Positions 7,261 to 15,365 of a DNA stretch of 64,000 nt are shown here, piece after piece. Under the pieces are notes generated by a model, which saw only the letters and a program-made list of their open reading frames with translations, did not search any database and was not told the origin of the DNA. Location: the NCBI RefSeq assembly GCF_000420945.1, contig NZ_ATVX01000004.1, positions 124,001-188,000 on the forward strand, written 5' to 3'. Source of the stretch: Butyrivibrio sp. VCB2006 (lineage in GTDB: Bacteria; Bacillota; Clostridia; Lachnospirales; Lachnospiraceae). The translations under genes and the position numbers were made by a program. Position 1 is the stretch's first letter; each line of letters begins with the position of its first letter.

Positions 7261-7285
7261 GCGCTTCAAAAGCGCCCCTTTTTTT
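7261..7285 (+). terminator. Rho-independent terminator
   Basis: GCGCTT / AAGCGC stem followed by CCC and seven T on the plus strand. No complete gene ends just upstream, so it may end a short untranslated RNA starting after 7080. Confidence 0.65.
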
Positions 7286-7300
7286 AATCCGCATTTTCTA

Positions 7301-7535
7301 ATTGACCATCCCTTCCATATTGACTACTTCCTAAGCCCTTTCATTTCTCTATCGGTTTGCAAAGAGCATCATGACAGGAAATCCATATCTGGCAAGTGCT
7401 GCCCTAACGGCGTATCGTTCCTTGTCCCTTGTCATATATAGATTTCCCGTCTTTTAATGATGCAGCAAACCCGATAGATAGCGAAATGAAAGAACTAAGG
7501 AAGCAGTCAATACATATGAAAGGAGGTGGTCAATA
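7301..7535. repeat. Long imperfect inverted repeat (about 100-base arms)
   Basis: The left arm (7301-7396) and the reverse complement of the right arm (7428-7535) align almost throughout: ATTGACCATCCCTTCCATA against TTGACCACCTCCTTTCATA, then TTGACTACTTCC against TTGACTGCTTCC, CTTTCATTTC in both, GCATCAT in both, GGAAATC in both, with a few small gaps. The loop is about 30 bases. In an RNA, the AAAGGAGG at 7519-7526 would be buried in the stem. It lies upstream of the DUF5688-type gene. It could be a miniature transposable element, an RNA control hairpin or a replication hairpin. Confidence 0.65.
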
Positions 7536-7651
7536 AGGTAAATAGCGAATTTAAAAAGTTAAAAGCACCCCTCAAGAAAAGCTCATTCAGAATCTTGGAA
7601 GCAATCTCCAAGAGCAAGAGCCAAAAACCAAATAAAAAAGGAGTTTTCAAA

Positions 7652-8473
7652 ATGACGAAAGATTTAATTATTGAGGAACTTACAAACAGAGGTTACTTCG
7701 TAAAGGAGCAAAACATAATCAAGAATGGTTGTGAAATACTCGGACTTACAGTATTTAAGAATCCTGAGGATAAAATAGCACCTACTCTATACCCTGACGA
7801 TATTTTACAAGCTGCTCTTAATAAAAAAATGTCAGACGAGGATGTAATAGAAGAAATCATCTGTATGATATCGAAGGACCTTGACTTTGACATCAATCTT
7901 TTGACAAACATTGACTACATTGTTGACCACGTCCGTGTAGGCGTTCAGAGAGTAAGTGCAGAGGAGATTGTTAAACGCCAAAGCTCTTATGAAGGAATAG
8001 AAGAATATCTCTATCTGAGAGGTTCAAGCAACAGGCAGTCCTTTAGCGTAAAGATGAAGCCTCAAATGCTTAAAATGGCGGGAATCACACAAAATCAGCT
8101 TTTCAAAATCGCTGAAAGAAACAACCACGAAGAGTTCACTGCAGAGCCACTATTCTTAAGTATTCCGGGACTAGCAGATAACATCGAGATTGATGAAACG
8201 GATGCAGCTTCACAAATCTATGTAATCAGCAACGGACTTAGCTTTAAAGGAGCGAGTGCAATGCTTGATAAAAAGGGAATAGAAGAACTTGCCGAAAAAA
8301 TCGGTGTTCACGAATTTGTTCTTATTCCTTCATCAATCCACGAGTGTATTTTAGTACCAAAGACAGGCGAGGTTGACATGGATTTCTTTGATAGCATGGT
8401 AAGAGAAGTCAATGCCTGCGCTGTAGAGAACAGAGACCAACTAATTGATAGAGCATATCTTATAACACTTTAA
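7652..8473 (+). CDS. DUF5688-type protein
   Basis: 273 aa from the ATG at 7652, which has AAAAAGGAG 8 bases upstream; the frame is open further back to a GTG at 7526 but that start overlaps a ribosome-site-like sequence and gives an unconserved-looking basic leader. I recognise the family from Lachnospiraceae genomes, where it is abundant on mobile elements and of unknown function: N-terminal helical part (EELTNRGYFVKEQ), middle (VGVQRVSAEEIVKR), C-terminal part with VLIPSSIHECILVP. Soluble, no signal peptide or catalytic motif that I can name. Next gene 63 bases downstream on the same strand. Confidence 0.7.
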   Translation: MTKDLIIEELTNRGYFVKEQNIIKNGCEILGLTVFKNPEDKIAPTLYPDDILQAALNKKMSDEDVIEEIICMISKDLDFDINLLTNIDYIVDHVRVGVQRVSAEEIVKRQSSYEGIEEYLYLRGSSNRQSFSVKMKPQMLKMAGITQNQLFKIAERNNHEEFTAEPLFLSIPGLADNIEIDETDAASQIYVISNGLSFKGASAMLDKKGIEELAEKIGVHEFVLIPSSIHECILVPKTGEVDMDFFDSMVREVNACAVENRDQLIDRAYLITL

Positions 8474-8487
8474 ACAATAATTTTATA

Positions 8488-8516
8488 GTCAGGAAAAGCC
8501 TTAAGGCTTTCCTGAC
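8488..8516. repeat. Perfect stem-loop between two element B genes
   Basis: GTCAGGAAA.GCC / GGC.TTTCCTGAC around TTAA, no T-run after it, so an mRNA processing or stability hairpin is more likely than a terminator. Confidence 0.5.
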
Positions 8517-8536
8517 GGAAAGGATAAAAATATACA

Positions 8537-8848
8537 ATGAGCAACGAACAGTTAATATGGAACAAAAGAATTGAATTGATGAATGCCGGTATCATCGGAA
8601 AATCCGGAAATCGACTTGTAAAGAACGGAGAAAACGGAAAAAAGGAATTGATTGACGAGCCGGAACTGATTCACACCGCACGAGAATGGAAAAGAAGGGG
8701 ATATAGAGTAATGCGCCAGCAGCAGCCGGTATCTAAGCTTGATATTTTTAAATTCACAGGTAAAACAAAGGACGGAAAGAAAGAATATAAGACAATTGAA
8801 GCACTTTTCTTTGCAGCTTCTCAGGTTGAAGCCATAGCAGATATTTAA
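8537..8848 (+). CDS. Small basic protein, possibly ArdC-N-like
   Basis: 103 aa. The segment HTAREWKRRGYRVMRQQQP followed by KLDIFKFTGK resembles the start of ArdC-type single-strand DNA-binding domains (a helix, then a Lys/Arg-rich turn, then a strand ending in an aromatic residue). ArdC domains protect incoming element DNA; only this short piece is present, so the assignment is tentative. Ribosome site weak (AAAGGAT 12 bases upstream); translation may be coupled to the gene before it. Confidence 0.45.
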   Translation: MSNEQLIWNKRIELMNAGIIGKSGNRLVKNGENGKKELIDEPELIHTAREWKRRGYRVMRQQQPVSKLDIFKFTGKTKDGKKEYKTIEALFFAASQVEAIADI

Positions 8849-8865
8849 AGGCAAAAAAGAGAAGA

Positions 8866-8982
8866 CAGTCCAGATTGTAAGCAGTCTGGACTGCTCTATA
8901 TTAGGGAAGAATAAGCTCCCCTGATATAGAGCCCCAAATGAACACAAGCCATTCTGTTTCAAAGATCCAGAAGGCTTGTGTT
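8866..8982. ncRNA. Cluster of three strong hairpins
   Basis: CAGTCCAGA / TCTGGACTG (8866-8893), GCTCTATAT.AGGGA / TCCCCTGATATAGAGC (8893-8932) and AACACAAGCC / GGCTTGTGTT (8941-8982, extended inside by TTCTG / CAGAA) stand side by side between convergent genes. None has a clear T-run. They may be the 3' end structure of an mRNA or a small structured RNA. No known RNA family was recognised. Confidence 0.4.
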
Positions 8983-9110
8983 GCTTGGTGAACCCCCACG
9001 CCCTATATGGAACGTTCTAAGGCCCGTTCCAAAGCCCGTTCCCCAAACCCTTCCCAGAAGCTGTCCTTTGTTGGGGAAAATTAGTGCCAATGCTATCTGT
9101 TGTATGTTCA

Positions 9111-9815
9111 TCAGCCTTCAGGAGTGCCCTCACTTGCCTTGCCGGGAAGTGCAAATGGAAGCTGACCAATGTACTTACCGATGATTCTGTCACAAGAGAT
9201 ATAAGGCTCATTCCAGTATCTTGCATCAAGTGAGTTCTCTCTGTTGTCACCAAGAACAAATACATATCCGTCAGGTACAGTAAATGTCTTGTTTGAGTTT
9301 GTCTCAACATTTACACCGATATATGCGCTCTCGTCTGCCTTCAAACCGTTGATGTAAACAAAGCCATTGTGGAACTCAATCTTGTCACCCGCAACACCGA
9401 TAACTCTCTTGGCGAAAATCTTGCCGTACTCGTCAGACCAAAACTCAATGACATCGCCCCTTAAAGGCTCTGACTTCTTGTAAGCAAGTCTGTTGTAAAC
9501 TGCGGTATTACCCACATTCAACTTCGGCTCCATTGAGCAGGATGCAACATTTGTGATTGCGATTACATGATTAACGATGATATAAACGCCGATAGCAGGA
9601 ATAACAATTCTAAGGATGTACTGAAGCCAAGATGGAATAGCACCGCTATTATTCTTCTCTTGCGGAGGAAGCTGCTCTAACCTTATATCTCGTTTTACAT
9701 CATGTACTAAACATACGGCCATATATAGTATTAAGAAAATAAAATACAGAATGATCCATATTTTTAGCGTATCCGGACCATTGTTGTCCGTAACCAATAT
9801 TGTATCTGTTGGCAT
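9111..9815 (-). CDS. lepB: Type I signal peptidase
   Basis: 234 aa. Two hydrophobic segments (about 17-37 and 66-90) anchor it, and the catalytic domain lies outside the membrane. Box B CSMEP carries the nucleophile Ser94, box D/E AKRVIG the general base Lys136, and GDNRENSLDARYW is the usual box E. The family cleaves signal peptides of exported proteins after AxA. It is divergent from the neighbouring surface protein gene and may be a cargo peptidase dedicated to it. The position inside element B, not in the core, is unusual for a housekeeping peptidase. A second lepB elsewhere in the genome is likely but cannot be seen here. Confidence 0.88.
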   Translation of the reverse strand: MPTDTILVTDNNGPDTLKIWIILYFIFLILYMAVCLVHDVKRDIRLEQLPPQEKNNSGAIPSWLQYILRIVIPAIGVYIIVNHVIAITNVASCSMEPKLNVGNTAVYNRLAYKKSEPLRGDVIEFWSDEYGKIFAKRVIGVAGDKIEFHNGFVYINGLKADESAYIGVNVETNSNKTFTVPDGYVFVLGDNRENSLDARYWNEPYISCDRIIGKYIGQLPFALPGKASEGTPEG

Positions 9816-9878
9816 TTATACTTCTATCCTTTTAAAAACCTTACTAGTAGATTAAAATTTCATGGTAAAACAACTGTA

Positions 9879-9906
9879 ATTATACATTTTTTTACTGATT
9901 TTCCAA
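9879..9906 (-). promoter_or_regulatory. Probable promoter of the signal peptidase gene
   Basis: TTGGAA (9906-9901), 16 bases, TATAAT (9884-9879) on the minus strand, 64 bases before the start codon. Confidence 0.5.
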
Positions 9907-10011
9907 GATATCTTAATCTAATTCTTAATCTTAAATGAAATTTTATTTCGTTATTAAATCTCTTGCATTTTATATGGCAGCATGATAGCATGAATCGGCA
10001 TAGAAAATGAA

Positions 10012-10050
10012 ATAACTCGGCTCCGAGTTAGTAGATCGGAGCCGAGTTAT
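10012..10050. promoter_or_regulatory. 15-bp perfect palindrome between divergent genes
   Basis: ATAACTCGGCTCCGA / TCGGAGCCGAGTTAT with a 9-base loop in the 334-base gap between lepB and the surface protein gene. It is GC-rich in an AT-rich region. As there is no gene ending here, a regulatory site or an attenuator in the leader of the 10150 gene is more likely than a simple terminator. A second short palindrome (TCGGG / CCCGA) follows at about 10060-10080. Confidence 0.5.
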
Positions 10051-10149
10051 ATTGCTGTAAATCGGGTAATTTCCCCGATAATATGGCATGGTATAGTAAT
10101 ATCAGGGCAAAGATAAAACAATAAAAAGTAATTTTGGAGGAAATATATT

Positions 10150-11307
10150 ATGTTAAAGAAAATTATGGAGAAACATTTATTTAGAGTAATTACAATAATC
10201 GTATTGTTGTGCGTAGGTTCAGTCGGCTATGTAACAGCAAAAGAGAGAAAAGCGTGGTCAGCGGAAGTGTCTGAGCCGGGAATGGGATTACCACACGATC
10301 AGGCTGTAAGGGTTCAGGAACTTATTGACTCAGGAATGAGCTTTAGCGAAGCATACGCTATTATGCTAGGCGAATATAATGTACCCGTTGAGTACGATAC
10401 GCCATCGGCAAGCACCAATGCAAATACTCAGACAGAAACTAAGTCTGCGCCTTCAACAGAGGCAGCGCCTTCAACATCAAATACGGAAAAGTCAGAGTCT
10501 AAGACAGAACCAAAGACAGAAACTAAGCCTGCAAAGGTTTACGCTCATGACTTTGATGCGATCACGGATGAGGCAAAGGATAACTTCATACACTTCTCAG
10601 AGGATGGTACACCTGATAGCATGTATCTTAACATCAGAGCAGAGTCAGCGATGAACACTATTACTGGCAGAGAGCTTAATGCTACAACATCAGGTAACGA
10701 GGTTGGAACTATCAACTACGTTGACGCTGAAGGTAACGTGCTTCACTCATGGGTATTTGAGAACTGGAAGTCAGATGATGATTTCTACCTTGATCTTTCA
10801 GCATACCTTGAGCCTTATACATCTGAGGAACTTGTTGCAGCATACAAGCTTTCTTTGCAGGATGTGACACTTCCCGAAGGAAATACGGTAGTTCTCAAGG
10901 TGCAGTCACCTTATGCTGATGGTACAATTGTAAATATCTTTACAGAAGAAACAGGAGAGCTTAAGGAAACAGGCAAGACTCTTACTGTATCAGACGGATA
11001 CATCACATTTGAGTTTACAGATGCTATTTCTACACCTGTTATGTCACCTGAAACTCTTATTGCGGTAAATACATCCGAAGAAAAAGAAGATTTATCCAAG
11101 GATGCTGTTGCAGCGGAAGCTGCTCCAGCTGAAGCTGTTAATGAAGCGGTTCTTGAAGTAGAAACTCCAGATCCTGCTCTTTCAACTAATACAGAAAACG
11201 TACAAAAAAATAATACCAAGTATATCATTGGTATTATCTGTGCAGTCTTGGTAGTGTCTGCTGGCGTCTTCGTTGTTAATAACAAGAAAAGAGCAAAGGC
11301 AGCTTAA
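10150..11307 (+). CDS. Exported membrane-anchored surface protein of element B
   Basis: 385 aa. N-terminal hydrophobic segment (about 12-30) acts as signal peptide or anchor. Residues 80-130 form a Thr/Ser/Glu/Lys-rich spacer (TETKSAPSTEAAPSTS). The middle (about 135-300) looks like a beta-rich globular domain with no family I know. The end has a transmembrane helix (KYIIGIICAVLVVSAGVFVV) followed by a short basic tail. There is no LPXTG, so it is held by the helix, not by sortase. GGAGG precedes the ATG by 10 bases. Divergent neighbour is a signal peptidase, the obvious processing partner. A bidirectional terminator follows. Confidence 0.7.
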   Translation: MLKKIMEKHLFRVITIIVLLCVGSVGYVTAKERKAWSAEVSEPGMGLPHDQAVRVQELIDSGMSFSEAYAIMLGEYNVPVEYDTPSASTNANTQTETKSAPSTEAAPSTSNTEKSESKTEPKTETKPAKVYAHDFDAITDEAKDNFIHFSEDGTPDSMYLNIRAESAMNTITGRELNATTSGNEVGTINYVDAEGNVLHSWVFENWKSDDDFYLDLSAYLEPYTSEELVAAYKLSLQDVTLPEGNTVVLKVQSPYADGTIVNIFTEETGELKETGKTLTVSDGYITFEFTDAISTPVMSPETLIAVNTSEEKEDLSKDAVAAEAAPAEAVNEAVLEVETPDPALSTNTENVQKNNTKYIIGIICAVLVVSAGVFVVNNKKRAKAA

Positions 11308-11351
11308 AATCCACTTCTTCTTTGATACAAAAAAGCAACTGATTGATTATG

Positions 11352-11395
11352 AAAAAGTGCGTAAGTCAGTAATGACTGAACTTACGCACTTTTTT
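11352..11395. terminator. Bidirectional terminator
   Basis: AAAAAGTGCGTAAGT / ACTTACGCACTTTTT, 15-base perfect arms, between two convergent genes. Confidence 0.85.
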
Positions 11396-11403
11396 CATTG
11401 TTG

Positions 11404-11682
11404 TTACATAGAAAGCTCATCCACAAATCTCTGCCGTTCCTGTTTCGATGTCGTTACCATGTTAATCTTATGGTCATTCTCAGTATAACGAATATTGCCT
11501 TCGCCATCAAAGCTGACGCCCTTATTATCACATGATAATAGTGCTACAAGCTCCTCCACCTGTTCTTGGCTTAAACCGTCAAGACGATAAAACGTCAGCT
11601 TGTTGTCTTTTTGCTTTTCGAACATGATTTCACCTAAATCATAAAGGTATACCGTTAGGTCAAGCCCTTGATCGATTGTCAT
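11404..11682 (-). CDS. Small protein of unknown function (92 aa)
   Basis: 92 aa, acidic, without signal peptide or membrane helix. Short alpha/beta pattern (FYRLDGLSQEQVEELVALL then GNIRYTENDHKINMV). AAAGGAGGT precedes the ATG. Last gene of a three-gene minus-strand run starting with the tyrosine recombinase at 13592; 93 bases separate it from the gene before. Family not recognised. Confidence 0.55.
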   Translation of the reverse strand: MTIDQGLDLTVYLYDLGEIMFEKQKDNKLTFYRLDGLSQEQVEELVALLSCDNKGVSFDGEGNIRYTENDHKINMVTTSKQERQRFVDELSM

Positions 11683-11775
11683 CAGTATTCACCTCCTTTC
11701 TACGTATTCCTTATCTCCCCCCAAGATTATTATATGTATATTTTGGGTTTTCCCAAGTTGGTTTATTGTTTTTTG

Positions 11776-12540
11776 TTAAATCAACATTTCAGGTGGTGTA
11801 TATATCGGCTTTGTGGTCATAATTTGCACTTCCCACAGTTTATTCTTTATGTTCATTGCAAAACGGTAATCAAACAGATAATTCTTATTATCTGCGTTAT
11901 CTACCACTTCATAATATGGGCCTCTCCATATGACTGTTGAACCATCATCATATGTACAGTATTCTACGTGTAACATTTTGAGTATACCATCTGGACCTAT
12001 GAGATCTGAGATGATCCGGTTCTCAATTTGATCAAGACAGATTGTTCCGTCATATGGTGTTTCAAGCGTTGATTCCCATACATAAGCATAAGATGCTTTA
12101 TGTGTTGTCCTGTCATATTCACCCGAAACTTTAGTCTGAGTTATTCTTCCTATGCATCGATATCCCTTGTGTGTCTTTTTGGGTTGCAAACCGCGTTCAG
12201 CGTTGGCCCGTTCTCTAGTGATACGTAAAAGATTTTGATTTAAATTCCTTTGCCTTTCAGCTTCTTCTTCGGCAGTTTTAACCTTCTTTTTTGCTTCAGC
12301 CACCTTTTCTGAAGCCGCCTTATCAATTTTCTTCTTATAATTTAATGCCTTCTCCTTGAGTGTGTTCATTTCACTGGCATGTGATACTTTCAAATTATCA
12401 ATTTGCTCTTTTAATAGCCTTTTTGTTTCAACAATACTTTTGTATTCCTCTGCACTCATAACAACATGCGTAGGAACATGCAAATCATCCCCTTTTTTCC
12501 AAACCATATATCCTGATAGATTACCAAACACCCTTTCCAC
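11776..12540 (-). CDS. Coiled-coil partner protein of the element B recombinase
   Basis: 254 aa from a GTG start; the ribosome site AAGGGGAC is inside the last codons of the recombinase gene and only two bases separate the stop from the GTG, so translation is coupled. Residues about 28-115 form a charged coiled coil (KEKALNYKKKIDKAASEKVAEAK is part of it). The C-terminal 140 residues form a mixed domain with aromatic and acidic motifs (YAYVWESTLETPYDG, WRGPYYEVV). No known family. A coiled-coil directly coupled to a tyrosine recombinase suggests an accessory or DNA-bridging role, which is inference. Confidence 0.55.
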   Translation of the reverse strand: MERVFGNLSGYMVWKKGDDLHVPTHVVMSAEEYKSIVETKRLLKEQIDNLKVSHASEMNTLKEKALNYKKKIDKAASEKVAEAKKKVKTAEEEAERQRNLNQNLLRITRERANAERGLQPKKTHKGYRCIGRITQTKVSGEYDRTTHKASYAYVWESTLETPYDGTICLDQIENRIISDLIGPDGILKMLHVEYCTYDDGSTVIWRGPYYEVVDNADNKNYLFDYRFAMNIKNKLWEVQIMTTKPIYTPPEMLI

Positions 12541-12542
12541 TT

Positions 12543-13592
12543 TTATAGTCCCCTTAGATAATTATTTGCAACTACTGAAACTCTGTTATGGCCCAAGGCT
12601 TTACTTGTAAGGAAGAGCCCTCGTCGATCCATCCGTTTGCCATATTCGTCTTTTCTGAAGACATAAACATCTGACTGATATTTATTTTTTGTCCCTTTAT
12701 TTACGCGATCGTAAGGAATACTATCTATGGGGCGACAATACTGCCTGTAGACAAAATTGGCATAATCAGAGCGATAACTATGTATATCCGCGTTAGAGTT
12801 TACATGCATCCACACCTTTTCATCTCTGGGAGTATTCCTGAATCTTTCCACTATCTGATCAATATTTGGGCCTACTATCGGGGATATCCTTTCTCTTCCT
12901 CCTTTTTCTTTGAGATAAACAAAATACTCGGATTTATCAAAGAGCTGCGCATCCCTTAGGATGTTCAAATGTCCCTGTTCCTTTGGCGACAATTCACGCT
13001 CATGAGATTTTTGTTCTAAACTTGCAACTGCTTTATCAATCTGATCCCGTGTCATAAGGTCCTTTCCCCTCAGTGAAGAAATTCCTTGTCGACGTGCCCC
13101 AACTCCACGACAGAAAGATATAAGTTCAGCGTTGTTGGTCTTAGAAAAATGTTTGTCTCTCACAACATCAACACGACTTCGGACAATATCCTCTCTGCGT
13201 CGTGATGGAGCTTGAAAGTAATTGGGATCATCCGGAAGAATACCATAAATCTTAGAAATTGCGCTACGATCTAAATTTATGGTCCATGCACTTAAGTGTC
13301 TACCGTTCCGATCAGTATAATCAACTCGTGATTGAAGCCATTCATTTACAAATTTTTTTGATTGTTTAAGACTTGTAACTTCAGGATGATGCTCTCTTAC
13401 GTATTTGGAAAAACACTTGCCATGTTTCATATAACTGTGATAAGAACTATAGGAAAATATTTTATCTCGATATGTTCCATCAGCAATTGCTTCTTTTTTA
13501 CTTGTATTCTCTCCAGCATGAAGCATTTTTGTTAAACGATCATACACTTGTTGAGATAAATCTCGTTTGTACTTTTTCGATTTATAGCCCAT
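12543..13592 (-). CDS. Second tyrosine recombinase of element B
   Basis: 349 aa starting MGYKSKKYKR (GGGAG 9 bases upstream; an ATG-equivalent at 13658 has no ribosome site). The catalytic set of the tyrosine recombinase/integrase family is complete in order: Arg167/168 in GARRQG, Lys230 in EKGGRER, His271 and Arg274 in HSYRSD, His335 in ALGHNR and the nucleophile Tyr345 in VANNYLRGL, four residues from the end. It shares no close similarity with the int gene at 15366. It may act on a different site (element resolution, inversion or another att). It is transcribed towards the two small genes downstream and away from int. Confidence 0.78.
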   Translation of the reverse strand: MGYKSKKYKRDLSQQVYDRLTKMLHAGENTSKKEAIADGTYRDKIFSYSSYHSYMKHGKCFSKYVREHHPEVTSLKQSKKFVNEWLQSRVDYTDRNGRHLSAWTINLDRSAISKIYGILPDDPNYFQAPSRRREDIVRSRVDVVRDKHFSKTNNAELISFCRGVGARRQGISSLRGKDLMTRDQIDKAVASLEQKSHERELSPKEQGHLNILRDAQLFDKSEYFVYLKEKGGRERISPIVGPNIDQIVERFRNTPRDEKVWMHVNSNADIHSYRSDYANFVYRQYCRPIDSIPYDRVNKGTKNKYQSDVYVFRKDEYGKRMDRRGLFLTSKALGHNRVSVVANNYLRGL

Positions 13593-14005
13593 TTTGCTGG
13601 TCTCCCTTCTTAATATGGTTGATTTATAAATTACATACAAATAAGACTTTCGTCTCATTCAATATACTGAAGTTAAAGATAAATCAGCTTCCTCAGCCCC
13701 TAAAGAACGAGAATGCAACAGGTTTTTATATAAGAAAGGTTCTGTCTCCTTTCCTGTTCATCAAAAAGATGATACATACAAACTTTTTCTGGTTATGTTC
13801 CCAGCCATTATTTCTTCAGTTTATAGTTTTCTGCCTTCCTCTTTTTGGAGTGAGGTTTGTGAAGATCTCCGCTGATATATGGTAATCAACCTACCGGTCC
13901 GCATCATAACCGCTGCGTTACGTCCTTATTTTTGATTTCGTTGAGTTCAGGTCTCACCGGATGTCAGCCATCGCCTTCGTTGTTATACAGCCAACGTTGC
14001 GTTCT

Positions 14006-14116
14006 TTAAACTACAGTTACGTGGTACTTTTCCGTTTCATGCTTTTCAATATGATTTCCAGCACGAATTGTGATCCTTATTGCCTCGATTAAGATGTCAT
14101 CGGCATCGCTTAGCAT
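14006..14116 (-). CDS. Possible 36-aa acidic/basic peptide
   Basis: Frame beginning MLSDADDILIEAIRITIRAG and ending in a His-rich tail (HIEKHETEKYHVTVV). The amino-acid composition looks protein-like, but the only ribosome-site-like sequence (AGGTG) touches the ATG. Low confidence. Confidence 0.25.
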   Translation of the reverse strand: MLSDADDILIEAIRITIRAGNHIEKHETEKYHVTVV

Positions 14117-14265
14117 CACCTAAGAGTACCAATCTTAGCGGTAGCGAAGATTAAATCATCTAACCACAAGCATATTATACGTAGGAATAGGAATTTACCA
14201 ATAATAGCAATTGTTATTTTTTGTTTATATAATTTTGTAATACAGATAATCATAAAATACGGCTC

Positions 14266-14331
14266 ATAACGGTTTACCCGTTCACGATTCTGAGTAAAAC
14301 CACCTCAATCGTAAATCGGGTAAACCGTTAT
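14266..14331. repeat. Palindrome with 15-base perfect arms
   Basis: ATAACGGTTTACCCG (14266-14280) and CGGGTAAACCGTTAT (14317-14331), loop of 36 bases with weaker inner pairing (TTCACGATT / AATCGTAAA). No T-run. A regulator site or replication hairpin is possible. Confidence 0.5.
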
Positions 14332-14663
14332 TTCTCTCGCAACGTTTATACACTTCAGCTTAACAGAGATTATTTCCGTAATAATTTTGTCTCCATTCAA
14401 ATTCAATACTCCATACGCATGTCCATCTGCAAAGTAAAAATATTTACAATGTGGTTATTCTATAATCTGATTTCTGTCATTTCATTTTTTCGCCTGTCCC
14501 TATTTTTGAGTAAAAGCACATAAACGTTCCTAAATCTGAGAATATTTGCAATTTCTTCTCTTTTTTTACGATCTACGTATAATAACAGAAATGAATTTTT
14601 GAGCAGCTCAAAAGCAACTAAGAAACCATAAACATTTTTCATCAAATCTGGAGGTATATATAG

Positions 14664-15104
14664 ATGGGAAGAAGAAAGAACAAATATACACCGAAGCATT
14701 TCGAAAGCAGTAGCGGCGGTGGGAAGTTTATTAATCAGCTTGGGAAAGAACAGCCCGATACCAGTTCAAACATATATGAAAGTATGCTTCAGTCCAAACA
14801 ATTCAAGAGTCTGACCAATAAGCAGAAAATTCTGTATGTTTACTGTAAGTCGCAATATTATGGCAAGAGAAAGCCCAAACACGACTACGAAAAGCAAGGT
14901 TTGTACCAAGAAGAGAGCTACTTTTACTTTAACATTCAAAGAGCGCTTGACTATGATTTATATACAAAGTCAGGGCACAGCGATTTTTACAAAGATATGA
15001 AAGCTCTTGAAGAAAAAGGTTTTATCAAGAAGATTAAAAGCGGAAAAGCTCACAAGGAGAAGAACATATATCAGTTTTCTGGTGAGTGGTGGGCGCGTGA
15101 ATGA
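14664..15104 (+). CDS. Integrase-linked protein, probable winged-helix
   Basis: 146 aa; GGAGG 10 bases before the ATG. Sequence pattern: basic N-terminus (MGRRKNKYTPKHFES), SANIYESMLQSKQF-like helix, LTNKQKILYVYCKSQYYG, then a segment LYTKSGHSDFYKDMKALEEKGFIKKI with the look of a helix-turn-helix plus wing, ending KNIYQFSGEWW. I have seen this family next to integrases of Clostridia elements; it is often called replication-like, without proof. It could be the element's replication initiator, excision factor or regulator. It precedes int by 261 bases, which hold direct repeats it may bind. Confidence 0.6.
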   Translation: MGRRKNKYTPKHFESSSGGGKFINQLGKEQPDTSSNIYESMLQSKQFKSLTNKQKILYVYCKSQYYGKRKPKHDYEKQGLYQEESYFYFNIQRALDYDLYTKSGHSDFYKDMKALEEKGFIKKIKSGKAHKEKNIYQFSGEWWARE

Positions 15105-15165
15105 ACTATCTAAGTTTATTTATGACTCCTCTGAGCCAGGTATATCGTATGGTAATGTTTATATA

Positions 15166-15300
15166 TGTGGTGGGCTTTTCCACCACATAAAGATTTCCAT
15201 TTTGCAAAAGAAGTGGTGGATATGCCCCTCACAACAAATTACATTTTGGCCGTTGTGGATGAAATAACCCTCACTTGGTACTGGTGGACATGTCCCTCAC
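15166..15300. repeat. GTGGTGG hairpin and three TGGTGGAYATGYCCCTCAC-like repeats
   Basis: TGTGGTGG / CCACCACA (15166-15187), then direct repeats at 15213-15232 (GTGGTGGATATGCCCCTCAC), 15252-15274 (diverged) and 15281-15300 (CTGGTGGACATGTCCCTCAC). They lie in the gap between the 14664 gene and int, where binding sites for an excision factor or int repressor would be expected. Confidence 0.55.
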
Positions 15301-15365
15301 TCACTAAAAACAAATCCTAGTTGCCTATTCATAGTTTTACAGCAGAAAGGAGGTACTACATACAA

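Larger units (their letters stand above)
13593..14663. other. 1.07-kb non-coding stretch in element B
   Basis: No long gene with a ribosome site on either strand. It holds a hairpin AATCTTAGC / GCGAAGATT at 14132-14153, a 15-base-arm palindrome at 14266-14331 and a possible -10 box TATAAT at 14578-14583 before the 14664 gene. One 36-codon frame is listed separately. The position between recombinase and rep/int genes would suit an origin or control region. Confidence 0.5.

Noticed and set aside
7235..7441. 68-codon open frame
   Set aside because: Overlaps a terminator and the arm of the long inverted repeat; no ribosome site.
7526..7651. Longer start of the DUF5688-type protein
   Set aside because: The GTG lies within the GGAGG-containing stem of the long inverted repeat; ATG 7652 has a better ribosome site.
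10379..10654. Gln/Arg-rich frame inside the surface protein gene
   Set aside because: Shadow frame of the Thr/Ser-rich spacer of the 10150 gene.
14460..14699. 79-codon minus-strand frame
   Set aside because: Overlaps the well-supported 14664 gene start and has no ribosome site.
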